Of a DNA stretch of 64,000 bases, positions 32,861 to 46,729 are shown piece by piece (the stretch's first letter is position 1; every line of letters starts with the position of its first letter). Under the pieces are notes generated by a model. It worked only from the letters and a program-made list of their open reading frames with translations, had not been told where the DNA came from and did not search any database. This DNA is from Ctenosaura bakeri. Its lineage: Eukaryota > Chordata > Lepidosauria > Squamata > Iguanidae. The translations under genes were made by a program, and so were the position numbers. Where the stretch lies: positions 1 to 64,000 of the forward strand of contig CAOLHI010000482.1 of the NCBI GenBank assembly GCA_948474755.1, read 5' to 3'.

Positions 32861-35800
32861 CTCTGCAGATATGATATGGCATTTTAGATCCCTGGTTACC
32901 TACAAGTCTCCATCTCCCCTCTAACCAGAAGTATCTGAGACACATGACTTCTGAGAGTCACAAATCATGAAAATGCAGTGAGCAATGCCTGGCTCCACAG
33001 AGCTGGAAACTGCAGCTGAATTTGTATTTGGAAAACAGATAATGTACAGAACAAAGAAAGAGCTATATGTTTTTTAAAAAAAAGAATTCATTTTAAAACT
33101 TGGGTAGTTGGAACGGCCCTCACGGCAACCATGTGATAGTGCTTATAACAGTCCCAAAGTGCCCCAAAATTGGGAAGCTATATTTTAATCACCAAAATGG
33201 AGATGAGGGGTTTTGGTTTAAAAAATTCTGAGAACAGTAGTTAGTCCTCTATAGAATCCAAATATTTTACTTGACTTCCAGCAGTTGGTGCATACTGGCG
33301 GTAGAATCTGTTTGCATATGGAACTCTGCAGTTCCCTTGGAAAACATGCTCATCTAGACAAGATGAAGTAGGGAATCCCAATGTAAGCAGTGGGTCCCAC
33401 TTGCAAGTAAACATACAAGAACTTTAGTAGCAAAGAACCAATGGACTGGAATATGCCTTTCCAAAGAATCTTCCCTGGTGATATTATTTTTGTTTCATAA
33501 TGTATGCATTATTTTTTAAGCGTAGCTAACATTATCCCCATCAAGACCTAAGACAGGTATATGACCCTACTCTTTCAGACACATCTTATTGGTGATGTTT
33601 CTTGGCTCCTTGCAGTATGTGATAATTGTGAACAAGTTTTGATAAGCAAAGGCAGAAATTCGGATGTTGCATACATGTCATGTAGAGAATTAGCACGATG
33701 AGGACTGACTCAGAAGCACAAAAACTTAGTTCTAATAAGTCAAGCCTAAATATGACTAGTTCTTAAACTGCATGAGATCCCACAGAAAGATCCTGTGGCC
33801 CACATCAACAACTTGGTTCTGTTGAGTTTGCTTAATTTTGCAGACTGAGTCCTATTTGGGAGTGCTCTTTTAAAGGATATTTGATGTTACACTTTTACAG
33901 CTGAATCTGTTGAAATGAAAGCATGCTGTCAAGGTTTAACAAAATTATGTTAGAAGTCAGTATATATCTTCATGGCCCTGCAGATACATAAAACAGTCAG
34001 GCAGCTGGAAATAAGGAAATATTTAAGAACAGTATATTGTAAAATTGTGTGAACACAATTCATTCCTGTGACATTAAATGTTATTACTTAGCTGAATATA
34101 TATACTTTTAATGGGAGGCTTATGTATCTCTGACCTACAAAACTAAACTTATGAAATGATTTTAAACGATATACATGGTCCTAACTTATGTAAAATAGCA
34201 TGAACAGCTGTAGGGGGTCTACGGCTACATTTTAAAAAAATAAAACATGTATTTTCTCTGGAGGATAACCATTTTGTTCAATTATGTAACAGGCATTTAG
34301 TCTTCTGCCAGAGCTCCATCCCAGGTTAGGAGTAACCAGCACAATATCGGTATAATCTCGTACAATGCCAGTGTAATTACCACTTCTGGGATGAACATCT
34401 CAGGAGTTATTGACTTGAGAACTGATGAGGCAAGAGGGGCTTTCCAAAATCAACATCTTCCTTACGTTTGTGGCAAGAAAATAACCACATTAGGACAGTT
34501 CCACATTTTACTCAATCATTTACTCACTCACAGTTATACCCAACATGAGAAGTTTTGTATAGTAGCCATTCAAGCGAATTAAATGGGGCTGTCAGGAATT
34601 TCCTAAATGCAACAGTCAACTACCATGATTTGTTGACCATGCATGTTACAGCTTTAGAGAGCCGCTACACATAATCAGTAGAAATACTATTACGTGACTA
34701 CACATACATGATTTCCACTTTATGTACAATAAGGCCTCCTGCACATGGTTTAACGTAACACCTGTGGAAGATTTTAAACCACATAGGACTTGTGTTGAGT
34801 TTCGGCAGTGTGCTCAGTGTTGACAGCCAATGATGATAGCACAAGGCAGTGTCTGAAATGAAAAGATTCCGATAGTTCAAGGTCATTGCACTCCATTTCA
34901 TGCCTGGTACACTGCAATTACTATATTTAAAGGAGACATCTGTTAAAGACATTTATGGAAAAGCACAGGTAATTGATAGAAGTATCATTTTTGCATGCTT
35001 AACAGCCTTAAAGCAAAAACCAGCCTCTACAGAAGGATCTTCATTGAAAGCTTATTGCTTTCCATATAGGCTGCAGAATGTATTGTTGAATGAAACAATT
35101 CTACTACCCCAGGGACACCTCCAGCAGTGAACAACATGGTCAACAGTATCCTCATCATTCTTCTAGGGACCACAGTATGGGCCTGTTAATTCTGGTTATA
35201 TTACTGCAAGATGTGTGCAGTGAGATCATTTAGTTCTCACTGTTGTGCTGCAATGCTACAAAATGCATATTAAAACTTTCTTGACACACATTTAAATGTG
35301 AGACACAGTTAGGAAAAGTACATTGTAATACATGAAATGTCTGGCAGAATGAAGCCACAGGTACCTATTTTGGTAATTTCACTTTTCTGTTATCACCCCT
35401 ATAGGAACAGGCAAGTCAGGAGAAAGGAATGAATTTTAACAGTGTCATGCCTAATCCCATCTCTCTTCAAGCAGTGGAAGCAGCTTAATACAGGACCTAA
35501 TGTGGGAAAAGTCTTTTATTTTCCTCATACACATCTCCAACAAAAAATCTGCACTTGGTCATGCTGCCAGCCAAAGGCAGTGTGCTATCTTCTTTCAGAA
35601 CTGCCTTCAATATGACATGGGTACCATCCCATGTGGAAACATTTCAGATGGTTGATAAAATGTAGTTTATTAAATTATAAATTTTGTAACAAAACCAAGA
35701 CAGTACGAGAAGGACGCAAACGAGCTACAGGGACTAGACACAAAGCCAATGAAGACACCATGAAGTGCTTACAAATAAAACAGAAAATTATTTTACATTT

Positions 35801-36324
35801 CAGTCAGCAAGATGATTTGTTTAGTAAAACATCTGAGCTTCAGAAGTCACACCTACTTTATGTTAAAATTAAGCATCCTGCTCAAATCCCAAACTCTTGT
35901 TCATTTCCAGTTTGTTTTAATACTCCTTCCATACATCAATCCATGCAGATAGTAAAGATACTTAATGTAACAAATAATGACAGTTCCAAAGTGGTACAGT
36001 GGATATACATTGGTCAAAAAGGAAACAGGGTTTTTACTGGGGAAAAGGAATATACTACAAAATAAAATATGAGACATTTACAAAACTGGGTATTGCTAAG
36101 TAGTTGTCAAACCAGTAACATGTACCCAGTTGCTTTTAACATTGAGTCTTCCAGCCAAAACATGTTAAGAGACTACTTGTAAAGTTAAAGATGAATGATT
36201 ACGGTTGCTTTTCTCTTTCCCCTTCTCCCACATTGAAACACTTTACATATACTGCTAGGCTGGAGTGCAATGCCAACACAGACATGATGTATACGACTGA
36301 AGTTTTTAAAACATGGCTCTAGAT

Positions 36325-37373
36325 TTAAACTTCAGTTATTGTGCACTGTCCATCAGGCCTCCTAGATCTTACACTGGTGCTTCCCACCCCGTTCCCTGCT
36401 CCTGGTCTATCCAAGGCTGGCAGGTTTGCATTCAGATGTCTCTGCTGAGCAGAGGATACAGGCAGCAGAAGTTGGGCAGACACATCCTCACTATCGCTGC
36501 TAGCATCCGATTCTGTTTCCTCAATGGAGGTGTCAAGAACTGGTACCCTACCAGAAGACGATGATTCATGGTCTTCCTCTCCCTCACCCCTATGGCTCAT
36601 TTCAATCATACTGTCTCCATTTATTTGCAAGTTGGCACAGAGTTCTAGAGTGCTTGCATCAGGTGATGGTGTTGCAGGACTTGTCAGCTGACCATCTAGT
36701 GAAGGTAGGGGTCTACAGTAACAGTCTGAGAGGTGGCCAGCAGCAGCAGCTCCTGGCCAGAGTGGGCAGACTGTCTGCACCATCAGCAGAGCTCTCTCTT
36801 GCTAGATTGATAGCACTAGAATCGCAGTCCAACCTAAGCCCAGCCACTCCCTTCTTTGGAATATCTATTATGTCCCGTTTTATTTTCCTGCGACGTCCAT
36901 GCTCATTTCTCCTATACTGAACCATGTTTTCAAATTTGTCATACAGAATCCTAGCAATTAACATCTCAGTGCTCTTTTTACCTTTAGAAAAGGCATCTTC
37001 CAGCTCCCTACTGGTACGTTCATCATACTGCCACCAGCCATTTCTGCCTTCATAGTACCAAGCATATTCCCCATTTCCTCTACTGGCTGCTTTCAGTTCC
37101 TCAGGTGACAGTAAGGTTGGCTTATCAAGAAAGTCCTCCGGGATCTCCTGCCGACAGAGTGCACAGCGCTTTCCCAGCCAGGCAGTCCTCTTTTACACAC
37201 AGATAGCAGAAGACATGTTTACAAGGCAGACTCACAGGGTGGCACATGTTTGCAGACAGATAGCACATTCAGGGACCATAAGGGATGGTGCTGCACTGGA
37301 ACATGATTCATTTGTCTTCTTGTTGGTGGGAAGCATATTGATTGAATGATCAATTTCACCACAGCCAGCCATC
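36325..37373 (-). CDS. RNF146: RNF146 (Iduna) RING/WWE E3 ubiquitin ligase, frame-interrupted
   Basis: Single coding exon of the PAR-dependent E3 that ubiquitinates PARylated proteins such as axin and tankyrase targets. Start ATG 37373-37371, one base after an AG acceptor. In order it has [15 protein letters not shown]; a C3HC4 RING ([39 protein letters not shown]); a WWE domain ([47 protein letters not shown]); an acidic Ser-rich tail ([28 protein letters not shown]); and [15 protein letters not shown] with a stop at 36327-36325. About 350 residues, near the human length. Frame changes occur at about 37240 (inside the RING), 37190 (a poly-A/T run) and 36755-36775, with an altered patch at 36927-36955. 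The coding sequence is otherwise extremely conserved, so assembly errors are likelier than gene loss. Confidence 0.92.
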
Positions 37374-40300
37374 CTAGAGAGGAGTAAAAATTTAATATAG
37401 TGTGACATGACTTACCAGCCATTTTTAACCTCAGATAATAACTTGAATATTTTAAAAATTACAAAATGCATAAGCAGGAAAGAATCATCAGCCTTTAGTA
37501 TATGATAAAACCAATTACGGTAATTTATCAATTTATGATAGTGAGGACCAGTGTACTTTAGTAAATTTATGTAGGACAGAAAAACTGGCTTCAAATTTCT
37601 GCTTGGGTATGAAGCTCCTCAGATTGTTAGGAGGATGAAATAGGCACTCTAATATGTGCTGCTCAGAGTCCCTGGAGGAACAGGGCACATCATTAGAATG
37701 AAATATCACAGGCACTGAATGTATGCTAGTGCAAAATAGCAGGACAGATCATCCCAGATTTCCTTTGCCTCTGGCCAACACCAGAAGTCTGAGCTTATCT
37801 CAGATCCTCATTTTTGGCAGATTTTAACTATCCCAAAGAAAAGAGTCTCAACCTTTTTTCACACTCATAGAGAAACTATTTCAAAAATCTACAGTGCAGA
37901 AGTGTCCTATTAACATCTGTAACTGTTTTAATTCGGGGGGGGGATTTATGTTTAACAAAATAAAATGTTTAATTTTATTCAGTACTTCCTTGAGGAGTCA
38001 ACTAAGTAAGCACAAACACCATAGCTAAATGTGGTATCACAGAATGTTACAGTGAAGCTCCTCATCCACCATCCCTAAGTCAGTTTTGTACAGCTAGAAA
38101 ATATACCCCATGCTCTACTAGAGGGGTTAAAGAGCTCATCTAGAATTAGGAAGTCTATAAAATAACATTCCTGGAATTCTTTGTTTTAGAATAAGAACAA
38201 AAGGCCAAACTACTAAATGCCATGATAAATTCCACATAGGATCTTATAGGATCTCTCTAATAGGTCATTTAGTAAATTCACAAGCTGTTTGGAGAAAACT
38301 GAAGGGGATATTTGCCATGCAGCTCTAGGCTGCCTTGGATTATCTGGATACATTTTGTTCCCCACCCCCTCCACGTCACCCAGATGGCTTAGTTATGATG
38401 AGGAGAGGAAACTTGTTTTGCTTTTTGTTAAAGACCTTTCCACGGGTTTCAATACCAGCTGCCTGGATTGAAACTGCATACTGCTCCAGTGGTGGTTGCT
38501 TTGATGGCATGGGGAGGATTTCTGCCTTCACTGTACTGGGGGATGATAATAATGGTATTTATTTATATCCTGCTTTTCCCCAAAAAAACTGGAATACAAA
38601 GTGGCTCACAATTTAAAGTACAATACAATTAATTTTTTTTAAAAGTGAAAATTTTAAATTTTAAAAGCAAAAGTAACTATTTGGGTATTAAATCTATTAC
38701 ACTTCATTTTAAAAAAATGCAATAAAAATTACTGTTTGACGTCTTGAGGACTTATACTATGAGGGCCAGTGAGATTTAATTAAAAGTTTAATAAAATGCT
38801 ATATCATCAAACTTAGAATTACTCAGGTGGAAGTTAGAGAATGCTGAAATGCAAGAGAGAGCAAGTGCTATGGCTTTCAAAGATCTCACATTATGTCAAA
38901 TAATTACTAAATCCTTGCATCCTTGCCATAAAAAGTTAGTGGCCTTGATCAATAGTGCCTCACTCTTTCCTTTTCACACATAGCACAGTGCGAGAGTAAT
39001 GACGATGACCTGATTAGATCAGTCTTTTAATCTAATGATGATCGTTATGATTTTGTCAAATTAGCCTCTTTCTGGTGAATTAAGATCACAGAAGTCAGAC
39101 AAGGATTTGCTTTGCTACTGGCTTAGGACCAAATTCCCATTGGGTGGTAGATGGAAGACTGGGGCTCTCTTTGGCAGCCAAGTTGTGCAGACTGCTCTGC
39201 AGTAACAGCTAACTTTAACCATTCTCTCTAGTTAGAACTAACCATTCTCTCTAGTTGGAGCAGAGTGGCGGTGGGGATATCTTGCCTATTAGTGGAGGGA
39301 CTTAGCACAGCTTTGTGACTCTTGCCCCTTCCAAATTCCAAGCTAGAGACAGCTCTCAGTTCCTCTTGTCATTTTCATCTCTGGGCAATGAAGTATCCTT
39401 TGTGATACAGTGTACAAAGCCACTGCAAGCACAGTGCTGCTGCTATAACCAAGACACCTATAGGAACAATTTAAACTCCAATCTGATGGGGGCTCATACT
39501 CCTGTTAATAATTAACTGATTTATATCTAGATTGACATTCTTAATTTGATTTATGCACACACACACAGGCACTCTTCTGGAAGTTCTGGATCCAGTCTGA
39601 AGCCCTAACATACAGGCAATACCTCAGTTAATAAAGCCTCTGGCAAAGAAGCTCCTTTTTTACAAAGTCTTTTTATAGATATGGATTTAATTGGCATTAT
39701 TATCATCCAAATTAAAAAAAATATTCAATGCTGTTAAGCTGCAGGTTTGCTTGTTTTTTTTTTACTGTGGTACATCAGTAAAGCAAACATAAACCCTTAC
39801 GATTTCAGAATCTCTGGCAAGATTTGAAAGGTAGTATTCAGCGTGTAAGTCCCCACCCAACCCAAAAGAGATGCCCAGAAGAATGGGCAAAAATTGCAGG
39901 AACCAGATGCACAAAGCTGATAAAGACTTATCCAAGAAGACATCCAGCTGAAATTGCTGCCAAAGGTATTTTTACCATGTACTGACTCGGTACATATCAT
40001 TTTGGTTTTTTTACTGAACCTTTGTGCCCCAATAAAGGATTTTTCTCCTCAAAGCATTGAGTACCTTCTACACATTAAGTGGTACCAATGCCAGACCTAG
40101 GTTGCAACACAACAAAATGTGGAAAAGTTAAGGGAAGGGTGTGAATATTTCTCCAAGACATTATATACCAGTTCCAGCTGGTGTGTTCCGATGCTGGCAA
40201 CTGAGAATTTAAAATCCAGACAGTTCCAGAGTAATATAATTAACTTTCTATTGCAAAGTTAGAGAGAGCCTGATGACATAGGCAATATGCAGCAACAAGT

Positions 40301-40951
40301 TACTCACTTGCTCCAATGCTACAATATTTACCTGCTGACCCAGAGGCTCAAACAAACAAGTCATTTCTAAACTCCCACTTCACATACAGTAATTTTTATC
40401 ACTTTGATGACTTACCTTTCTTTTCTTTTTCTTATTGCTCTTCTTGGAACATAGTGCAAAATTAAGATGACATCTTTAGACGCATCCAAGGAGAGCTGCT
40501 TGCCCTGTTCCCACTGATAAACTTATTCCTCTTGCATGCAGTTTGCTGGATACAAGTTATGCCAAGATTCCACTGCAAGTTAAGGGGGGGGGGGGAGAGA
40601 AAATTATCAAACTGAACTAAAATAACAAACTATCTATTTGTGTATGTATCATCTTCCTCCTCAAGCACATATACTTTATAACAAAGGTTAACACAAGAGA
40701 CATTATACAAAAGGAAAATGAAATGGGGAGCAGACATGGAAAATAAGCATAGTCAGGTAGCTACTATTTCAGCTGCTGTCATACAATGAGATGCGATGGT
40801 CCTCACTTGAGACAGTTCTGGAAGGGAAGAAGGTAAAGGACAGTTGCTTGTAATCAGGCTAATGGAAGACGCAAACAGTAGTCAGGCTCAAACCTATGAA
40901 GTTCTTTTACTGGGAATTCCATGATAAGAGAGAAGTATTATGTTTGAGGGA

Positions 40952-41145
40952 CAAGTGTGGGATAGTGGTTTGAGAGTTGGGACTATGACCTTGAAGACCA
41001 GGGTTTGATTCCCTGCTTAGCCACAGAAACCCACTGGGTGACCCTGGGCACATCACACACTCTCAACCCCAGCAAATCCCGACAGGTTTGCCTTGAGGGT
41101 CACCACAAGTCAGAAATGACTCGAAGGCATACAACAACAATTATG
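40952..41145 (+). mobile_element. tRNA-derived SINE
   Basis: AAGTGTGGGATAGTGGTTTG (box A region), CAGGGTTTGATTCCCTGCTT (box B region), body AACCCACTGGGTGACCCTGG, and tail CACAAGTCAGAAATGACTCG followed by CATACAACAACAA. A well-preserved example of the family, antisense to RNF146. Confidence 0.85.
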
Positions 41146-44100
41146 TCTGAAGAACTTATTTGCTTCCATGGGCATGCCTTCAAATCCCTTTAAGATAAAC
41201 GTGGTAATCCATTTACACTGGCAATTAAAGTAAGCCGCCACTGCATCTTTTCAAAGTGAAGAATTTTGGAAAGAATGTATGAAGAGTTGTTTCTTTGTTG
41301 GTTTTCTTGTAACAGACATAACATGACCACATCTTGAGAAACTGAAAGAACACCTATACAATAAAAGAGGCTCTGAAACCAGCCTATTTAAGACAAGCAT
41401 TTTACTGGATTAACAGTGCTCAGTGGCTTCTAGAGCAGATAAATCCTAAATTTAAGTCTCACCATTTAGCCAGATGCTAATAACTCCCCCTCTATATTTC
41501 TTCAATATCCTCCCACGTACAACTTACCTTACCAGCTGAAATGTTCTGCTTCACAGCATTTACCAGTGCTGTGCTGGTTTAGTTTGTCTAGACAGCTATC
41601 TAATCAAGAAACATTACATTTCACTTGCTGCATGAGAGGTTATACTGAAAGGCACTTCTCACTGAACTTGAGTATGCAGCACTTTTAAATTGCCTAAGCA
41701 GATCTATTTAAGTGGAATTTTAGTGCATACATTAGACTCATCTCATATGTATGCAGCTAAGTAAAGTTAAGAAATCGACAGGTCCTGCAGAGAGGTTAGT
41801 GGTAGTGTATATAATTGAAAAGAGCACTGGGAAAGTTTAAACTGATCTTTCAATTACAGCTTTTGAATATTGATCTTCATTTTAAAGTCAGCTGTGTATG
41901 TGCTACATGGAACTGTCTTATGTATACATGAGAACTACCATGAGGTGAAGAGAGGACAAATTTCTTAAAGAACACAGTTGCCTTTGAACCTTCAGTGTTC
42001 TGCTTTGAATGTCACAATGCCTTCCATCTACAAGTGTGAACCAGTCCACTATACACAAGGAGGAAGATAACCTGTCAAAGGAGAGTTAAAATTTTATATC
42101 TAAAATATATATCGAAATAAAACCTCCACATTCAGAATACAATATACCTTTTACTTAAATAAAAAAAGCATCTAATTATCTCTACAAGACTAATCACAGC
42201 ACAATTATAATATTTTGGAAAGGAACCTTTTTGGCAGCTGGGTTTTGCGGGCAAATTTAGAAATTCAGTTAACCCAGCACTGAAACATCAGTAAACTGAA
42301 GACTGAGTACTTAAAACTCTATTAATTAGACAAAATACTTGCATTAGACTTTCATTTATCTTCATAGCAAAAGTTGTACCCTTGCTTATTAACCTCTACT
42401 CACAAAAACTCTGGCCTAAAAAGGAAAGTCTTAATAGTATCTGTGAACATTCTTAGGCTTGGTGAACAGCTGAACAAGGTTTGAGAAACTGGAAGTTATC
42501 TGCTGTTCAGGAATGTATTAATGTGCCAATTTGTATGGCAGCAGGTCAAAGTGGCTGGGATAAGATGCAACCAAAACTGCCTCATAATTAAGAAAAACTG
42601 CAACTATAATTCTTGATGTTAGGTGATCTCTTCTACAGAACACATATTGTTCCCACAAACCAGTTCTTTAGGCTTTCCTTCTATAATAGACACTCAGAAA
42701 GGTCACATCTCATCCGAAGTTCTGGATATTTTTTTTTAATGCAGTCCAACTCAAGTAACAAGGATTTAAAATCAATAGACTGCAGCAAACTAAATAGATT
42801 TCAGCCACTGAAAACAGGCCAGAAGAAAGAATAAGGACAGTATCTGGTCTAAGCATAGACATGCCAGTAAATTTACCAAAATCTTCATAATTTACTATTC
42901 GGACACAGATGTTTATAAAAGAACTGAAACTCAAAAGAATGGCCCTGCCCAAACTATCAAGAATGCTGTATCTATGGGAGCCTAAAACACTTATATCATC
43001 TTCTAGGATGTTTATGTGCAAGTAGCTTCCATATGTACAACTAGGTACACATCAAAATGCATATCTTAATGTAGGTGCCACCGAAAATACTTGATTGTTT
43101 TTAGTTTTTATTTATTTTGATTTTGTTTTGAATGTGCCCCCTTATTTATACCAGTATATCATTAAGAGCACAGCTGATAGCGTATGTACTAAAGTGCTCA
43201 TTCCAATTTGCATCAGATTTACAGGGACAGATTTTCCTTTCTAGGTTAGGATACTGCTGTGCAACTAGTACAACCAGCAGTATCTATCAGATTATAGTAC
43301 CTGGCCCTCTTTTCAAGTTGCTACTGTCCAATGTCAATGGCTATTAAGCTTCCTTGCATTTAGCACTGGCCTCTGATAGGGCTGATGAGAATGCTACATT
43401 TCAAACTAGACTATGAGATGGGGGGATCCTTGCTTTTTTACATTTCCACTTGAACATTATGTTTTCTTTGGATGTCTAATATGCTAAAGTGCTTGGCAAG
43501 ATAGAGTGAGCTACCCTGTATAAAAATATGTGTACAAAATCTTTCATGTACAATGAAAGGTGAATATACTAAAGAACCAAGAATATTTTTATTTTTATTT
43601 ATTTATTTATATTTTTATTTATTTTTTAAATGAATATTCTTTTATGCTATAATGTGGAAGCTGAATATTATTAGCTACCTTACTGTATAATGAAAATAAC
43701 TTTTTCTACTGTATTCTTAGACTGCCGCATAACTAAATAGTACACCTGTAACAGAAAGGACTGACAGACAAACGGGCATTAGTAACAGCAAGCAATGTTT
43801 TTTCTGTGAAACAGTGAAAATTATTTGCCACGCATTTCATCAGAAACAGATTTTGATTTCAAAATGTTCAATTCCAAACATACGTGGCTATACCAACATG
43901 TTTTGTATTATTATGGCTACCGACAGAAGTAGGCCAGTTCTATTTTAGCTAAGAACCTTATTCCACTCTTTAAGGAAGATTTTATATATACAGGATTTTC
44001 TTGGTCATGTACTTGCAATAGCCATTAATTTGTAAATATAAATTTGCCCATGGTGCCTTGTCTACAGACTTCATTTTGTCAAAGATTTTGTCAAGTATGA

Positions 44101-45807
44101 TCAAATATGAACAAAACTTCGGCCATCTTGCATATCACAAGTTTTAAAACTTGGAAGAAAGCACACACACAAAACTGCTGTAATAGAAAGAGTACAAGAT
44201 TCTTAAAATGTTTGACATGGATTACCCGATTTGCCGCTCTTCAAATGTAACTCCTACTTACCAACTATTCCCAGTAGTTTTAGATTCAGAACAGAAACAA
44301 AATCTCCTGTGTTTATTTGTCCAAAAATAGCCCACAAATCAATTTTCATTTCTTAAATACGCACAGTAAAACCCAGTGAGGAAATTCCAAGGCTCAAACT
44401 GACTGCTACAAAGAATAGGAATGGTACTTTCATTTAAAGCACTTAGCTGCCACCTTTCTAGTTCTACACTATCAAGTATATATTCTATATTGCACTGCTT
44501 TATCTCATTACAACACAAATTTTAGTGGAGACAAAACTTGTATAATGTCTCCAGGAAGCAAATACCAAATTACTGTATATGTAGCAAAAACGACAGCTAC
44601 CCATCCAACTATATTTAGAAGCGTTTGAGAATAGCAGAATGCAAACCTAATAGATGCTGAGGAAACAACACCCCTAACCTGAACAGCATCTGTGGTCATA
44701 TTTTCACACTGACAATATGTATTACAATGTGGACACAAACTACTGTAACCAGCTATTTCTTTCCTCGATCCTATGACCATGTATTGAGCTTCCATTAGTA
44801 GGTTTGTGTAGGGCTAAGACAGAGAGAAAGATGGCTCTCATCTAGTGTTGGGGCAACTCAGAGGTGCACTTTATCTGGCATAAAGCAGTGGTTTCAATCA
44901 CTCTATTAAAGAACCTAGGCCCTACCATGTCAAAAGAACGTTCAGAAAAGACCATCTGTATATTTACAACTATTCTGTTGCATTTATCATTTACAGTAAG
45001 ACAGTGGAGCAGCATCAATGAAGAACTGGAACAAACCCTGAGCACCCAAAGCACTATTTAGAAACTAACCCTTGATTGAAGGAGACTCTTTGAGTTACAC
45101 TAGCAATAGCAAGCAGACATGAAGACTGATGGAGACTGAAATCTTAGAACATCAGTGGGCATACAAGCCCCTACTGTGTCTAGTTCCCCAGACTACTGTT
45201 TCTCAAACTCTGGTTCTCCAGATGCCTTGGACTTCTACATTCAGAAGCCCCAGCTGACATGACCAGCAGTGTGGGGTTTGGGCAGTTGAAGTATGAAATA
45301 TTAAGAGGGCTAAAAATAACTGACTTAGGTAAGGGTTGCTTCCTCTAAGCTATGCCTTCAGCCACCTCTCGCTGGCTACCATGTACCATAGGGAGTACCT
45401 CCCAGGCAGTAGAACAGCCGTTTCCCTATTTAGTGTTTACTACTTCTATCACTTGTTAGGCAACTTTGCCTACTTACACTGTCAATGACAGCACATATCC
45501 AGTTACATCTGTGAAGTAACAGTTTGAAAAGTAATGACCTAACTTGTTTGCTTGCTCCAAATACTGTGCCTTAGAAAGTGGGTTCTCAACATTACAAATT
45601 AATTTGCTTAAGTTTAAGTCAGTCCTCTAGATGGTAGGAAAAACTGCACTAAGGACAGCTGATAAGAAAAATACAGTTGCAACAAAGTAATGGTTACATA
45701 CCAGTTTACTGTTGAACCCAGACTTGTTAATGCTTAGAACAAAGATACTAAAATTAATGGGACAAGTTAGTTATGACTAACCTAAGCCTCAACCTAAATA
45801 TGCATGA

Positions 45808-45870
45808 AAAAATCATAGGGTTGGAAGAGACCACAAGGGCCATCAAGTCCAACAAACCATCCAATAATAA
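45808..45870 (-). mobile_element. Short CR1-like terminal fragment
   Basis: Plus-strand ATAGGGTTGGAAGAGACCAC and GGGCCATCAAGTCCAAC match the terminal part of the CR1 copy at 31715. Severely truncated. Confidence 0.65.
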
Positions 45871-46549
45871 GATGCTACAGAAATTGTGTGTCTGTCCTAT
45901 CTAAGGAAGCAATGTTATTGCTTAAGCCTTGAATATTTTTCCAGATGCAGCCTTGCCTGAATTATTTAACAAAACTACCAACAAGCCCATGGCAAAAGGT
46001 TCAGCATCTCTCCACTGAACATGTTATTTTAAAAAGTTAAAAACCAACCCAATTACATGTCCTAAGTTAAATATGTAATATTAGCATACTGCGTTTCAAC
46101 TATAATAGTTCCCAATGCAGCCCACAACAATAAGATCTTATGCATGTCTATACAGAGATCATGCTGCTCTCACAGTAACCGATCTGAGGTATCAGGTGCT
46201 GTCAATGGTATCATGTGGCTCTTTGTTCTGTTCTGCTACTCGCAAGGGGGTGGGTGGGAAAGACTATCTAGGCCATTTCCCGTCCATTTTTTTCCCCTCT
46301 GTTATCATTTGATGCGAACGGTATCCATGCCCCTCTGCATGCCAACCCGTAAAGTTTGCAATAAAGCTCTCTAATTAAATTGTAAACAAGCCAGCCCAGG
46401 AAAAGTTGCCATCTCGTTTTTCTTTCAAAATTCAGTACAGTTATTTAAAAAATAAAAAAAAAAAAAAAGACAATCTCCCACCAAATTCACTCTCTGCTCC
46501 AACCGCTTAAAACTGGGAGTGGGTGGAGTGGTAATTATTTTACAGGTTC

Positions 46550-46612
46550 TCAAAGAAAGAAAGAAAGAAAGGAAGGAAGGAAGGAAGGAAGGAAGGAAGG
46601 AAGGAAAGGTGT
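46550..46612. repeat. (GAAA)n/(GGAA)n microsatellite plus GT run
   Basis: Tandem AAAG units change to AAGG units, then to a short GTGTGTGTG and poly-G stretch. It lies at the edge of the CpG island. Confidence 0.88.
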
Positions 46613-46729
46613 GTGTGTGGGGGGGAGAAAGACAGTAAACAGGAGGAAGAAAACCGACTCAAGCCCTAGAAACAAGTGCTGGTGACAGCGAGGATGTGAT
46701 CGCAGCGAACAAGGCTTCTGTCGCCGTCG

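Larger units (their letters stand above)
31403..36324. other. Convergent 3' region between ECHDC1 and RNF146
   Basis: Holds the ECHDC1 3' UTR (plus) and the probable long RNF146 3' UTR (minus). A TTTATT near 35515 could be an AATAAA signal for RNF146, but this is weak. Repeats in the interval are a CR1 fragment (31715-32440) with a nested MITE, and a tRNA-derived SINE (32645-32860). The rest is AT-rich without supported genes. Confidence 0.55.

Noticed and set aside
36325..37373. RNF146 as a processed pseudogene
   Set aside because: The splice acceptor before the start codon, the CpG-island promoter 10 kb away and the conserved neighbour ECHDC1 indicate the true locus.
44508..44795. 95-codon minus-strand frame with CPHC-like and hydrophobic segments
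   Set aside because: It looked membrane-protein-like, but there is no family match I can name, no splice or promoter support, and it lies in AT-rich intron sequence.
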